From positions 1-43,904 of the forward strand of contig DGWX01000068.1 in NCBI GenBank assembly GCA_002395405.1: a stretch of 43,904 nucleotides of DNA, in the 5' to 3' direction. Every line of letters begins with the position of its first letter. Position 1 is the first letter of the stretch. This stretch comes from Christensenella sp. UBA4247 (GTDB lineage: Bacteria; Bacillota; Clostridia; Christensenellales; CAG-1252). The notes under the pieces were generated by a model that saw only the letters and a list, made by a program, of their open reading frames with translations, did no database searches and was not told the origin of the DNA. The position numbers and the translations under genes were made by a program. Below, one piece after another: positions 1 to 8,273 of this stretch.

Positions 1-233
1 ACTTTATTTGCCGCGATCGACATTCCGATCCCCGTTCCGCAAAGCAAAATACCCTTGTCAAACTCACCGGAAGCGACTGCTTTCGCGACTTTTTCGGCAT
101 ATACGGGATAGTCCACGCTCGAAGAATCGAAGGTTCCGAAATCAAAGTACTCGATGGATTTTTCTTTTAAATAAGCCAGGATCTCCGGTTTTAACACGAT
201 ACCGCCGTGGTCGCATCCGATTGCAATACGCAT
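1..233 (-). CDS. rpiB: Ribose-5-phosphate isomerase B, N-terminal part (runs off window)
   Basis: The first 77 codons of a RpiB/LacAB-family sugar-phosphate isomerase, which interconverts ribose 5-phosphate and ribulose 5-phosphate in the non-oxidative pentose phosphate pathway. The start reads MRIAIGCDHGG, the family's N-terminal phosphate/active-site motif (CDHGG), and residues near 67-76 read GTGIGMSIAANK, the conserved anion-hole loop. The ATG at 233-231 has a strong AGGAGG site 5 bases upstream. The gene continues past base 1, so the C-terminal half is not visible. It has its own consensus promoter at 281-309. Family assignment is firm. Confidence 0.93.
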   Translation of the reverse strand, partial: MRIAIGCDHGGIVLKPEILAYLKEKSIEYFDFGTFDSSSVDYPVYAEKVAKAVASGEFDKGILLCGTGIGMSIAANK

Positions 234-280
234 TTGTCTCCTCCTTCGGCAAAAAAAGCCGACCTTTTTGTTTGCATATA

Positions 281-309
281 ATTATACTTTACAGCGCGCG
301 CCCTGTCAA
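281..309 (-). promoter_or_regulatory. Consensus sigma-A promoter of rpiB
   Basis: On the minus strand a perfect -35 TTGACA (304-309) and a perfect -10 TATAAT (281-286) are separated by exactly 17 bases. Transcription would begin near 274, giving a leader of about 40 bases before rpiB. Confidence 0.85.
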
Positions 310-352
310 CCTCGGAAACGCTTTTCTCTTTTCTTGCGTATCGCCTTTCCAA

Positions 353-384
353 ATAAAAACCGCGCCCGATCTTTTCGAGCGCGG
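353..384 (-). terminator. Rho-independent terminator of the 391-726 gene
   Basis: On the minus strand the arms CCGCGCTCGA and TCGGGCGCGG (one mismatch) close a 5-base loop and are followed by TTTTTATTT. It starts 6 bases after the stop codon of the small gene upstream and separates it from the rpiB promoter. Confidence 0.85.
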
Positions 385-390
385 CGACCG

Positions 391-726
391 CTATGATAAT
401 TGTTTGCGATTTTTCTCCCGATAATACCTTTCTTTCAGTTTTACGTAGATCTTGGACAGTTCGAGAACGTAACGCGTCCTTGCGGTAGGGGACATCTTTT
501 CGTATATCTTTTGATCCATCAGCCGACCGATCGGGTCCAAAACGCATTCGTTTTCTCCGAGCATTTCCCGAACTTTCGCATACATTTCTTCTTCGATCGC
601 ATAGCCGAGGCTGCCCTCTTCCGCGATCGGCGCTTCCGCCGCGTTCTTCATTCCCTGCCAATAACCGCTTTTCATTCTGTTCTTTGCCGATTGCGCGAGT
701 TTTTTAAGTTCACCGTCGTTTTTCAT
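391..726 (-). CDS. Small protein of unknown function (111 aa)
   Basis: I do not recognise this protein. It is 111 residues, strongly charged (many K, E, R), without a signal peptide or membrane segment, and probably mostly helical. Visible landmarks are an N-terminal KNDGELKKLAQSAKNRM stretch, a central run of acidic residues (EEEMYAKV) and a C-terminal KLKERYYREKNR segment. The reading frame is supported by its surroundings: an AGAGGTG ribosome site before the ATG, a good promoter at 756-784 and a terminator 6 bases past the stop, so it is a complete single-gene transcript. Overlapping frames on both strands here are shadows. No function is proposed. Confidence 0.7.
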   Translation of the reverse strand: MKNDGELKKLAQSAKNRMKSGYWQGMKNAAEAPIAEEGSLGYAIEEEMYAKVREMLGENECVLDPIGRLMDQKIYEKMSPTARTRYVLELSKIYVKLKERYYREKNRKQLS

Positions 727-755
727 ATTTCACCTCTTATGGATTTTTTGACTTT

Positions 756-784
756 ATTATACAGAACAGAATGCCCTGCGGCAA
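756..784 (-). promoter_or_regulatory. Promoter of the 391-726 gene
   Basis: The minus strand has a perfect -10 TATAAT (756-761) and a -35 TTGCCG (779-784, 4 of 6 matches) with a 17-base spacer. The leader to the ATG at 726 would be about 20-25 bases. Confidence 0.7.
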
Positions 785-902
785 GAGCGAAAAATGCCGA
801 AAAACAGGAGAAAAACGAGAATCTCTCTCTTTTGACTTTATTCGACGCGATTCGACGTTTCTCCCCCCCTCGAAAATCAAACGCAACGCCGCGCAAGAAA
901 AG

Positions 903-931
903 TTGAAAAGAAGGAAAAAAAGTGATAGGAT
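903..931 (+). promoter_or_regulatory. Candidate promoter of the rRNA methyltransferase gene
   Basis: TTGAAA (903-908) and TAGGAT (926-931) are 17 bases apart. The -10 ends only 6 bases before the ATG at 938, so transcripts from it would be leaderless or nearly so. The AGGA inside the -10 could instead be the ribosome site (7-base spacing), in which case the true promoter lies further upstream. The rest of 727-902 shows only the divergent promoter at 756-784. Confidence 0.45.
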
Positions 932-937
932 AAACGT

Positions 938-2290
938 ATGATCGAATTACCGATTTCTTATAAAAAAAGAATGCAGCGCTTACTCGGAGAAGATTTCGAG
1001 CGCTATCAAAAAACTTTCGAGCGCCCCGCCTCGCGCGGTTTTTTGATAAACACCGCCAAAATAAGCGAAGCGAAGTTTGATGAAATTTCCCCTTTTCCCG
1101 CGTCTCCCGTTCCCTATCTTTCAAACGGTCGGTATCTATTGTCGGATGAAAAAGTAGGCGGAAACGTTTTACACGCCGCCGGACTGTTCTACATGCAGGA
1201 TCCCGGAGCGATGAGCGCGGTTGCGGCGCTTCCTTCGATCGGGGAAAAGGTTTTGGACGTGGCGGCCGCTCCAGGAGGAAAGACCATTGCCGCCGCCCTT
1301 TCTTCTCCCGCGTCTTTCGTCGTCGCAAACGAGATCGATTTCAAGAGAGCGAAGATCCTTTCGCAAAACGTGGAAAGGCTCGGACTGAAAAACGTGGGCG
1401 TAACGTCGCTTTCTCCCGCCGATCTCGGAAAGTATGCGAAAGAAACGTTCGACCTTTTGATCTGCGACCTACCTTGCAGCGGGGAGGGAATGTTTCGAAA
1501 GGAAGAAGCCGCGCTTACGGCTTGGAACGAAGGCATCAACCGAATGAACGAAGCGCGTCAAAAAGAGATATTGCGCGCCGTTTTGCCCGCCCTGAAAGAA
1601 GGCGGAAAGCTTCTGTACTCGACCTGCACTTATGCGGAAGAAGAAAACGAAAATATCGTTGATTTCCTCGTTTCCGAAATGGGGCTGACCGTCATTCGGC
1701 CAAGAGAGGAGATACTCCCTTATACGGCGCCGGGGGTCGGCTCGTACGACCGATTCGACGCGTCTTTCTGCCGCCGCTTCTACCCCTTTATCAGCGAAGG
1801 CGAAGGTCAGTTCGTTTGTCTTCTCGAAAAACCGGGCGAAAAACTGTACGCGCAAAAATCCATTCCCCCTTCTATCTCGGCAAACGAACGGAAGAAGATC
1901 TTATCTTTTACTGACGAATATATAAACGGACCGATCGGAGAGATCTCCAAATGCGGCGATCAATACTTCGCAGTCCATCCGCTTGCGAGAACGATCCCGC
2001 TTCGTTTCCTCGCGGAAGGCGTTCAGATCGGAGAGATCGTAAAAGGGAGATTCGAACCGCATCACAATCTTTTTACGGCGTTCGGCGCCGACTTTAAGAA
2101 CAAAGAGGACTTACCTCTTTCCGATCCGCGCGTAAACGAATATCTGTACGGACTTGAAATAGACGGCAACAGTGCCGCGGACGGATACGTTGCCGTTTGC
2201 GCGGGAGGATTTCCCCTCGGCGGCGGGAAAAGAGCGCAAGGCAGGATCAAAAACAAATATCCGAAAGGACTCAGAAACGCGAAATTATAG
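938..2290 (+). CDS. rsmF: RsmF/NOL1-NOP2-Sun family rRNA (cytosine-C5) methyltransferase
   Basis: A 450-residue RNA m5C methyltransferase of the RsmB/RsmF class, which uses S-adenosylmethionine to methylate a cytosine in rRNA. An N-terminal RNA-binding segment (about 1-95) precedes the Rossmann-fold catalytic domain, with the SAM-binding motif VLDVAAAPGGKT at 105-116. The two catalytic cysteines lie in DLPCSGEGMFRK (C180) and YSTCTY (C230). The GEGMFRK tail is typical of RsmF. A C-terminal domain of about 160 residues follows, as in Firmicutes RsmF proteins (about 450 aa). The base before PC is Leu where Ala is usual (DAPCSG). The gene stands alone on the plus strand, convergent with the purine gene that ends 27 bases away. 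The exact rRNA position modified cannot be read from the sequence. Confidence 0.88.
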   Translation: MIELPISYKKRMQRLLGEDFERYQKTFERPASRGFLINTAKISEAKFDEISPFPASPVPYLSNGRYLLSDEKVGGNVLHAAGLFYMQDPGAMSAVAALPSIGEKVLDVAAAPGGKTIAAALSSPASFVVANEIDFKRAKILSQNVERLGLKNVGVTSLSPADLGKYAKETFDLLICDLPCSGEGMFRKEEAALTAWNEGINRMNEARQKEILRAVLPALKEGGKLLYSTCTYAEEENENIVDFLVSEMGLTVIRPREEILPYTAPGVGSYDRFDASFCRRFYPFISEGEGQFVCLLEKPGEKLYAQKSIPPSISANERKKILSFTDEYINGPIGEISKCGDQYFAVHPLARTIPLRFLAEGVQIGEIVKGRFEPHHNLFTAFGADFKNKEDLPLSDPRVNEYLYGLEIDGNSAADGYVAVCAGGFPLGGGKRAQGRIKNKYPKGLRNAKL

Positions 2291-2294
2291 CGAT

Positions 2295-2313
2295 AAAAAA
2301 AGCTTTTTTATTT
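2295..2313. terminator. Weak AT-rich palindrome between convergent genes
   Basis: A symmetric A-run/T-run (ATAAAAAAAG followed by CTTTTTTAT) fills most of the 26 bases between rsmF and the purine gene. It offers a T-run in both directions but no GC-rich stem, so it is at best a weak bidirectional terminator. Confidence 0.3.
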
Positions 2314-2316
2314 CTC

Positions 2317-3501
2317 TTAATGGTGAAACAGTCTTTGTCCGGTAAACACCATAACGACGCCGAGTTCGTCGCACTTATCGATCACCTCTTGATCCCGAAC
2401 GGATCCGCCCGGCTCCGCTATGAACCGTACGCCGCTTTTTACCGCGCGAACGACGTTATCCGAAAAGGGGAAAAACGCGTCACTTGCAAGGGAAACCCCC
2501 TTGATCGAGGAAAGATAGGCTCTCTTTTCTTCCGCCGTTAAAGGCGAGGGGCGAGAGGTAAAGTATTTTTCCCAAATTCCGCTCTCCGTAACGTCTTCTT
2601 CCGTTTCGTTTATAAACGCGTCGATCACGTTATCCTTTTGCACTCTCGTCAGTTCCTCCTTGAAGGGAAGAGACAAAACGCGATCATACTGCCTCAAAAA
2701 CCAAGTATCCGCTTTACTTCCCGCAAGGCGCGTGCAATGGATCCTCGATTGCTGACCCGCGCCCACGCCGATCGCTTGCGAGTCATAGGCGAACACGACG
2801 GAATTGGACTGCGTGTATTTCAAAGTAACGAGGGCGACTTTGAGATCGATCAGCTTTTCGGGCGGAATGCTCTTTTCCTTCGTAACGACGTTTTCGAACC
2901 AAGCGGCATTACACAAAGCGTTATTCCTCTTTTGAGAAAAAGTAACGCCAAACACCTGCTTTTCTTCTCTCTCGGCAGGCTCGTAAGACGGATCGATCTT
3001 GACGATCGCATAATTTCCTTTTTTCTTTTCTTTCAAAATGTCAAACGCCTTTTTTGAATAGGAAGGCGCGATGATCCCGTCCGAAACTTCGCGCGAAATA
3101 AGACGCGCGGTCACTTCGTCACACTCGTCCGACAGCGCGATAAAATCCCCGAACGAACATAAGCGATCGGTTCCTCTCGCGCGAGCGTAAGCGCAGGCGA
3201 CGGGAGAATCGTCCAACCCTTGGACGTCGTCCGCAAAATAGGCTTTTTTCAGCTTCTCGCCGAGTTTTACGCCGACCGCCGCCGAAGTTGGCGAAACGTG
3301 TTTAAAAGAGGTAGCGGCCGCAAGCCCGGTCGTTTCTTTCAATTCGCGAACGAGCTGCCAAGCGTTCAATGCGTCGAGAAAATTGATATAGCCGGGCGTT
3401 CCGTTTAACACTTCGAGAGGAAGATCCTCTCCCCCTTTCATATAGAGTTTCGCCGGCTTTTGACCGGGATTGCATCCGTATTTCAATTCGATCTCTTTCA
3501 T
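2317..3501 (-). CDS. Stand-alone AICAR formyltransferase (PurH C-terminal-type)
   Basis: A 394-residue phosphoribosylaminoimidazolecarboxamide formyltransferase. It corresponds only to the transformylase part of PurH, without the N-terminal IMP cyclohydrolase domain. It transfers formyl from 10-formyltetrahydrofolate to AICAR, giving FAICAR. Signature segments are LKYGCNPGQ near residue 6, the catalytic Lys-His pair in SFKHVSPTSAA (K67, H68), and QSNSVVFAYD and AGQQSRIHCTRLA in the second half. It overlaps purO by 4 bases, and purO supplies the missing cyclohydrolase step. It is the last gene of the his operon, where it makes sense as the enzyme that consumes the AICAR produced by HisHF. A GGGG-rich ribosome site precedes the ATG at 3501. 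Confidence 0.9.
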   Translation of the reverse strand: MKEIELKYGCNPGQKPAKLYMKGGEDLPLEVLNGTPGYINFLDALNAWQLVRELKETTGLAAATSFKHVSPTSAAVGVKLGEKLKKAYFADDVQGLDDSPVACAYARARGTDRLCSFGDFIALSDECDEVTARLISREVSDGIIAPSYSKKAFDILKEKKKGNYAIVKIDPSYEPAEREEKQVFGVTFSQKRNNALCNAAWFENVVTKEKSIPPEKLIDLKVALVTLKYTQSNSVVFAYDSQAIGVGAGQQSRIHCTRLAGSKADTWFLRQYDRVLSLPFKEELTRVQKDNVIDAFINETEEDVTESGIWEKYFTSRPSPLTAEEKRAYLSSIKGVSLASDAFFPFSDNVVRAVKSGVRFIAEPGGSVRDQEVIDKCDELGVVMVFTGQRLFHH

Positions 3502-4199
3502 TCTTTTCCCCCGTGTCTGTTTACGATCTCTTCAAACGCTTCGCCCTTCGGCGTTACTTCGCGAACGAACAATGCGATTTTATTCTCGGAAGTAAGCGCG
3601 CTCCAAATCTCGCGCGCGATCTCCTTCGCGCCGCCATGTAAAGATACTTCTATCGGATCGCCTCGAAAAGAAGGAAGGGGCGACCCGTTTTTTTCATACG
3701 TCCTGATAAAATATCCGATCCCCTTTTTTCGTTCTTTCGAATAAAAAGAACGAACGCACGCGTCGCTATCCGGCGCTTTTGACAAGATCGCAAGCTCGAT
3801 CGGAGCATTCTTCCGCCGATCCGCCAAAACGGAAATGCGCGGCGTAAAAGAAGGCGCGTCCGGTTCGTAGGCGCGACGGGAAAGAGCGGAAGAAAAGCTT
3901 TCGCCCTTTCTCAAAGAAGAAAGGATCGTTTCCGTTTGATCTCCGTTCGTCAGTATTTCTTTTTCTTTTTCGCAAACGTATGGGCGATAAATGATCAGGC
4001 TCGGATCGCTGACGAGAGAATCGTCGAACGCCTTTGTTCGAAGAGAATCTTCCTCTCGAACGAAAACGCGATTGCGGCTGTTTTCGCTCCGTCCCGTTAA
4101 AAAATAGGCGAGAAGGAGATTCCCTTTCTCATTTTCCCCCGCGATGATCCCCCTGCCGGGATAATCGATCGCAAGCGCGTCTTTCAGATCATAAATCAT
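3498..4199 (-). CDS. purO: PurO-type IMP cyclohydrolase
   Basis: A 233-residue protein of the archaeal-type IMP cyclohydrolase family (PurO, Ntn-hydrolase-like fold), which closes FAICAR to IMP. This is a different family from the PurH N-terminal domain. Visible signatures are YPGRGII (13-19), YFLTGRSENSRNR (32-44), IYRPYV near 71, and the C-terminal block reading IGYFIRTYEKNGSPLPSF. It begins inside the end of hisK (11-base overlap, GGAG site 7 bases before the ATG) and overlaps the AICAR transformylase by 4 bases, so translation is probably coupled. PurO-like proteins next to AICAR transformylase are known in Clostridia. The assignment is by recognition of the family pattern. Confidence 0.85.
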   Translation of the reverse strand: MIYDLKDALAIDYPGRGIIAGENEKGNLLLAYFLTGRSENSRNRVFVREEDSLRTKAFDDSLVSDPSLIIYRPYVCEKEKEILTNGDQTETILSSLRKGESFSSALSRRAYEPDAPSFTPRISVLADRRKNAPIELAILSKAPDSDACVRSFYSKERKKGIGYFIRTYEKNGSPLPSFRGDPIEVSLHGGAKEIAREIWSALTSENKIALFVREVTPKGEAFEEIVNRHGGKE

Positions 4200-4944
4200 A
4201 TTCTTTCTCCGTTTCGGGCGGCAAATAACCGATCGTGGAAGGCGAATGGCTGTCGCTCCCGAAGGTAAATTTCGCGCCCCGATCTTTCAAATACTCGAAC
4301 ACATTTTTCGAAGGATAGGGAGTCGAAAGATAGCCTCGGTGCATCGCGCCCGTATTGATCTCGAAAGCCTTTCTTTTTTGAAGGAGCGCGTCCGCCGCCC
4401 TTTTCCAAGATGCGACGTAACGGGGATCGGACTCCGGGAAAAGCCTTTCTTTCTCATTGAACTTTTTGATCAAATCGAAATGCCCTACGATGGAAACCGT
4501 CGGAATCTCCGCCAAAGCCGCGACTTCTTGATAATAGCGATCGGTCAATGCGTAAAAATCGCCCGAAAAATACTTTTCGCAAGCGGAGACAAGAAGAGAA
4601 GGCGACTCGTCCACCGGGATGTACTCCCCTCCGACCTTCAAGTAATGAACGGAGCCGATCGCGTAATCGAACGCCTTTATATCCCCTTCCGAAAAGAGAT
4701 CCCATTCCACCCCCGCGAGGATCTCGATCTCCCCTTTGTATTTTTCTTTCAAAGCGCCGATCTCCCTTAAATACGAACTCACCGCGCTCTTTTTCATGCA
4801 GTAGCTTTCATCGAAAGAGGTATAACCGTGATCGCTGATCCCGAGCTTTTTAACGCCGAGAGAGAGGGCGGAGCGAACCATTTCCTCGGGCGACGCCGAA
4901 CCGTCGCTGTAAAGCGTGTGCGTATGGAGATCGCTCTCAACCAT
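4189..4944 (-). CDS. hisK: PHP-family histidinol-phosphatase
   Basis: A 251-residue PHP-domain phosphoesterase that removes phosphate from histidinol phosphate, the step before HisD. Metal ligands expected for PHP enzymes are visible: HTH at 7-9, ISDHG with H39, E80 in AGVEW, H100 in GSVHY, GHFDL, and the C-terminal GSDSH. The size and the DLHTHTLYSDG start match HisJ/HisK of Bacillota. HAD-type histidinol-phosphatase is absent from the cluster, so this gene completes the pathway. The start overlaps the hisIE stop by 8 bases with an AGGAG site 10 bases upstream, and the 3' end overlaps purO by 11 bases. Some Bacillota annotations call the same gene hisJ. Confidence 0.9.
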   Translation of the reverse strand: MVESDLHTHTLYSDGSASPEEMVRSALSLGVKKLGISDHGYTSFDESYCMKKSAVSSYLREIGALKEKYKGEIEILAGVEWDLFSEGDIKAFDYAIGSVHYLKVGGEYIPVDESPSLLVSACEKYFSGDFYALTDRYYQEVAALAEIPTVSIVGHFDLIKKFNEKERLFPESDPRYVASWKRAADALLQKRKAFEINTGAMHRGYLSTPYPSKNVFEYLKDRGAKFTFGSDSHSPSTIGYLPPETEKEYDL

Positions 4945-5590
4945 TCGTCATTTTCTCCTGTTTGATCTTCTTATCTATGACGTGGCGCGAGGCGAGCTCT
5001 CTGTGAACGTCTTCGAGCGAGATCCCCATTTGCACCATCAAAACCATAACGTGATAGGCAAGATCGGCGATCTCGTAAATCGTTTCTTTTTTATCTTCCG
5101 CTTTCGCGGCGATGATGACTTCCGTACTCTCTTCGCCGACTTTTTTCAAAATTTTATCGAGCCCTTTTTCGAAAAGATAGGTCGTATAAGAGCCTTCCTT
5201 CTTCTCCTTTTTTCTACCCACCAAAAGTTCGTACAAACCTTCGTAAGAAAACGCTTGTCTGTTTTCGCTTTGATAGAGAGGATTGGAGAAGCAGCTGTCG
5301 TTTCCGAGATGGCAAGCGGGCCCGTCTTTCTCCACTTGAATGAGAAGCGCGTCCTTATCGCAATCGGCGGTAACGGAGACGACGTGTTGATAATTCCCGC
5401 TCGTTTCCCCTTTCAGCCAGCGCTCCTGTCTGGAACGACTGTAAAAACAGGTCAACTCCTTTTCGAGGGTCTCTTGGAGGGTCTCTTTGTTCATATACGC
5501 CAAGGTCAGAACATCCTTCGTGATCGCGTCCGTAACGATCGCGGGGATCAAGCCTTTTTCGTCAAATTTCAATTCGTCCGTTTTGATCAT
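4937..5590 (-). CDS. hisIE: Bifunctional phosphoribosyl-AMP cyclohydrolase / phosphoribosyl-ATP pyrophosphatase
   Basis: A fused HisI-HisE protein of 217 residues catalysing steps 2 and 3 of histidine synthesis. The HisI part (about 1-112) shows AYMNKETL, WLKGETSGNYQHV (58-70), the metal-binding DCDKD (76-80) and the cysteines C93 and C100 that bind zinc in this family. The HisE part (about 117-205) has the pyrophosphatase helix GEESTEVIIAAK (152-163). A lysine-rich linker near 127-132 joins them. An AAGGAG site precedes the ATG, 11 bases after hisF ends. Confidence 0.95.
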   Translation of the reverse strand: MIKTDELKFDEKGLIPAIVTDAITKDVLTLAYMNKETLQETLEKELTCFYSRSRQERWLKGETSGNYQHVVSVTADCDKDALLIQVEKDGPACHLGNDSCFSNPLYQSENRQAFSYEGLYELLVGRKKEKKEGSYTTYLFEKGLDKILKKVGEESTEVIIAAKAEDKKETIYEIADLAYHVMVLMVQMGISLEDVHRELASRHVIDKKIKQEKMTNG

Positions 5591-5601
5591 ATTATTCTCC
5601 T

Positions 5602-6360
5602 TTATACTCTGGTAGGAATCCCTTCTTCCGCCATTCTTTTTTTGAGATCGCGAATTTCCACTTCGCCGAAGTGGAAAATGGACGCGGCAAGTCCCGCGTC
5701 CACGCGCGGCAGCGCGCGGAAAAGCGTAATAAAATCCTCGATCTTTCCCGCGCCGCCGCTTGCGATGACGGGGACGTTTACTTCCGCCGTGACGGCGGCA
5801 AGCATTTCGAGATCGAAGCCGTTTTTAACGCCGTCCGTATCGATGGAATTGAGAACGACCTCGCCCGCGCCGAGGCTTACGCATCGCTTGATCCAAGAGA
5901 TCGCCTCTAAGCCCGTGTTTTCCCTGCCGCCTTTTGCGAACACGCGAAACGCGCCGTCCACCCGCTTTACGTCCGCACTGATAACGACGCATTGGTTTCC
6001 GTATTTCTTCGCCGCTTTCCCGATCAAAGACGGATCGGCGATCGCGCCCGAATTGACGCTTACTTTATCCGCTCCGCATTTTAACACACGGTCGAAATCG
6101 TCGATCGAGCGAATGCCGCCGCCCACGGTTAAAGGAATAAACACTCTCTCCGCCGTTTCCGCGAGAACGTTCGTAAAGATCTTCCGATCTTCGTTCGACG
6201 CCGTAATGTCGTAAAACACCAGTTCGTCCGCGCCGTTTCTCGAATAATAATCCGCTTTCTCCACGGGGGAAGACACGTCGCGTATGCCGTCGAAATTGAC
6301 GCCCTTTACCACCCTGCCGTTTCGAACGTCCAAGCAGGGAATGATTCTTTTAGTGATCAT
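5602..6360 (-). CDS. hisF: Imidazole glycerol phosphate synthase, cyclase subunit
   Basis: A 252-residue TIM-barrel subunit that uses ammonia from HisH to convert PRFAR into imidazole glycerol phosphate, releasing AICAR. It starts MITKRIIPCLDV with catalytic D11, has NSIDTDG with the second catalytic aspartate, and phosphate-binding GGG and ASGGAG loops. The frame stays open further upstream, but the ATG at 6360 is the start because the family N-terminus begins there and it overlaps the hisA stop by 11 bases, the same overlap seen at hisK/purO. Its AICAR by-product is handled by the last two genes of this operon. Confidence 0.95.
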   Translation of the reverse strand: MITKRIIPCLDVRNGRVVKGVNFDGIRDVSSPVEKADYYSRNGADELVFYDITASNEDRKIFTNVLAETAERVFIPLTVGGGIRSIDDFDRVLKCGADKVSVNSGAIADPSLIGKAAKKYGNQCVVISADVKRVDGAFRVFAKGGRENTGLEAISWIKRCVSLGAGEVVLNSIDTDGVKNGFDLEMLAAVTAEVNVPVIASGGAGKIEDFITLFRALPRVDAGLAASIFHFGEVEIRDLKKRMAEEGIPTRV

Positions 6361-7066
6361 TTGCCACCTCGATTGCTTTTTGTAAGTCGATCGCGCCCGT
6401 ATAGTAGGCTTTGCCGACGATCGCGCCATATAGCCCCATCGCCGCAAGGCTGCCGACGTCTGCAAGAGAAGATACGCCGCCGCTCGCGATCAGTCGGATC
6501 GGATAGCGCGCGGAAAGTTCGGCGTACAATTTCAGATTCGTCCCCTTCATCGCGCCGTCTTTGGAAACGTCCGTACAGATCATCGTCCTTACGCCGATCT
6601 TCGTCATCTTTTCAAAGAAAGAAGCGAGGGTATATTCCGATTTTTCCGTCCAACCGTTGATCGCAACGGCGCCGTCTTTTACGTCCGCCCCGACCGCGAT
6701 TCTTTCGCCATACAGTGACACCGCGTTTTTCAAAAACGCTTCGTCTTTGACCGCCGCCGTTCCGAGGATCACGCGATCGAGACCCGCTTCCAAATACTTT
6801 CGAACGGTTTCGATCGAGCGGATCCCGCCCCCGACCTCCACGAAAGCGCCCGTTTGCTCTTTAATCCGGCAAACGATTTCGAAATTCGGAGTAAGCCCGC
6901 TTTTCGCGCCTTCGAGATCCACGACGTGGATCGCCTTCGCTCCCGCTTTTATAAAAGAAGAAGAGACTGCCAAAGGATCTCCGTAATTCGTCATTTGAGA
7001 ATAGTCGCCCTTAAAAAGTCGAACGGCTTTCCCTTCGAATAGATCGATCGCGGGGAAAAGTATCAT
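6350..7066 (-). CDS. hisA: ProFAR isomerase
   Basis: Phosphoribosylformimino-5-aminoimidazole carboxamide ribotide isomerase (238 residues, TIM barrel). It opens the ribose of ProFAR to give PRFAR, the HisHF substrate. Catalytic D8 is in FPAIDLFEG, and the second aspartate lies in CTDVSKDGAMKG. The GGGIRS and ASGGVSS phosphate-binding loops mark the two half-barrels shared with HisF. It overlaps hisH by 4 bases (ATGA type) and hisF by 11. Confidence 0.96.
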   Translation of the reverse strand: MILFPAIDLFEGKAVRLFKGDYSQMTNYGDPLAVSSSFIKAGAKAIHVVDLEGAKSGLTPNFEIVCRIKEQTGAFVEVGGGIRSIETVRKYLEAGLDRVILGTAAVKDEAFLKNAVSLYGERIAVGADVKDGAVAINGWTEKSEYTLASFFEKMTKIGVRTMICTDVSKDGAMKGTNLKLYAELSARYPIRLIASGGVSSLADVGSLAAMGLYGAIVGKAYYTGAIDLQKAIEVANDH

Positions 7067-7689
7067 TCCGAGCGCCCTCCCTTTATTTCCGCAAACGCGC
7101 GCAAAATGCGAAGCCCCACCTCACCGCTTTTTTCGGGATGGAACTGACAACCGAAAATGTTTCCGAGACCTACGGAAGCCGTTAAAGGCGCACCGTAAAA
7201 CGCCGTTGCCGTTACGCTCTCCTCCGCATGAGACGCGAAATAAGAATGTACGAAATAAACGTAATCTCCCTCTTTGATATAGCGAAACAAGGGCGAATCT
7301 TTGCAAAATGTCAACGCATTCCAACCGATATGCGGAACCTTATATTCCTTCGGGATAACGTCCGAAATGGGGCGAACTTCGCCCTTTAAAAGTCCGAGTC
7401 CTTCGCTTTCTCCCCCTTCGAAGCTCTTTTCGAAGAGCATTTGCATTCCGAGGCAAATGCCGAGAAGCGGTTTTCCTTGGATCGCTTCCTCTTTGACGCA
7501 ATCAAACAGCCCCGTTTCTTTCAGCTTTCGGACGGCGGCGGAAAAGGCGCCCACGCCCGGCAAAATGATCCGATCCGCTTTCTTTATCTCGCTCTTTTCC
7601 CCCGTAACGATCGCGTCCACGCCTATTGCGGCGAGGGAAGATCGAAGGGAAAAGAGGTTCCCGACTCCGTAATCCACGATCGCGATCAT
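7063..7689 (-). CDS. hisH: Imidazole glycerol phosphate synthase, glutaminase subunit
   Basis: A 208-residue class I glutamine amidotransferase that supplies ammonia to HisF. The catalytic triad is visible: C79 in GICLGMQ, and H184 and E186 in QFHPEKSG. The N-terminus IVDYGVGNL is typical. It overlaps hisB and hisA by 4 bases each, fitting equal production with HisF and HisA. Confidence 0.96.
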   Translation of the reverse strand: MIAIVDYGVGNLFSLRSSLAAIGVDAIVTGEKSEIKKADRIILPGVGAFSAAVRKLKETGLFDCVKEEAIQGKPLLGICLGMQMLFEKSFEGGESEGLGLLKGEVRPISDVIPKEYKVPHIGWNALTFCKDSPLFRYIKEGDYVYFVHSYFASHAEESVTATAFYGAPLTASVGLGNIFGCQFHPEKSGEVGLRILRAFAEIKGGRSE

Positions 7690-8273
7690 AACGTTCCTTT
7701 CGTGGAAGGGATTTCCCCTTCGAGCGAGGGATCGATCGTAAGCGCCTGCTTAAAGCTACGCGCGGCGGATTTGAAGGATCCTTCTATGATGTGATGCGAG
7801 TTTTCTCCCGCAAATTGCAAAAAGTGAAGCGTGATCTTGGCGTTTCTGACCAAGCTTAGCCAAAACTCTTCCGCAAGCTCGGTATCGAACGAACCGACCT
7901 TCTCGGTGGGAATAAACAAATCGTAACCGAGATAATCGCGCCCCGAAAAATCTACGGCGGATAGAATCAAAGCCTCGTCCATCGGAAGGATCGTGCTTCC
8001 GTATCGAGCGATGCCCGCCTTATCCCCGAGCGCCTTGAAAAAAGCTTCGCCGAGCGCAATGCCTACGTCTTCAACGGTATGATGATCGTCCACCTCCGTA
8101 TCCCCCTTGCATTTGACGATAAGGTCAAATCTGCCGTGAGAAGCGAACAACGTCAGCATATGGTCCAAAAATCCGCAGCCCGTATCGATCTCGGAGCGTC
8201 CGCTTCCTTCGATCGTAAGGTCGATCGAAACGTCTGTTTCTTTGGTCGTTCTTCGAATAGTTGCCTGTCTCAT
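7686..8273 (-). CDS. hisB: Imidazoleglycerol-phosphate dehydratase
   Basis: A 195-residue monofunctional IGP dehydratase without the fused phosphatase domain found in enterobacterial HisB. The manganese-binding motifs GCGFLDHML (32-40), DHHTVED (63-69) and ENSHHIIEG are all present. It overlaps hisC and hisH by 4 bases. The phosphatase step is supplied by hisK in the same operon. Confidence 0.96.
   Translation of the reverse strand: MRQATIRRTTKETDVSIDLTIEGSGRSEIDTGCGFLDHMLTLFASHGRFDLIVKCKGDTEVDDHHTVEDVGIALGEAFFKALGDKAGIARYGSTILPMDEALILSAVDFSGRDYLGYDLFIPTEKVGSFDTELAEEFWLSLVRNAKITLHFLQFAGENSHHIIEGSFKSAARSFKQALTIDPSLEGEIPSTKGTL

Noticed and set aside
4916..6214. A 432-codon plus-strand open frame opposite hisIE and hisF
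   Set aside because: The opposite strand holds two confidently recognised his genes.
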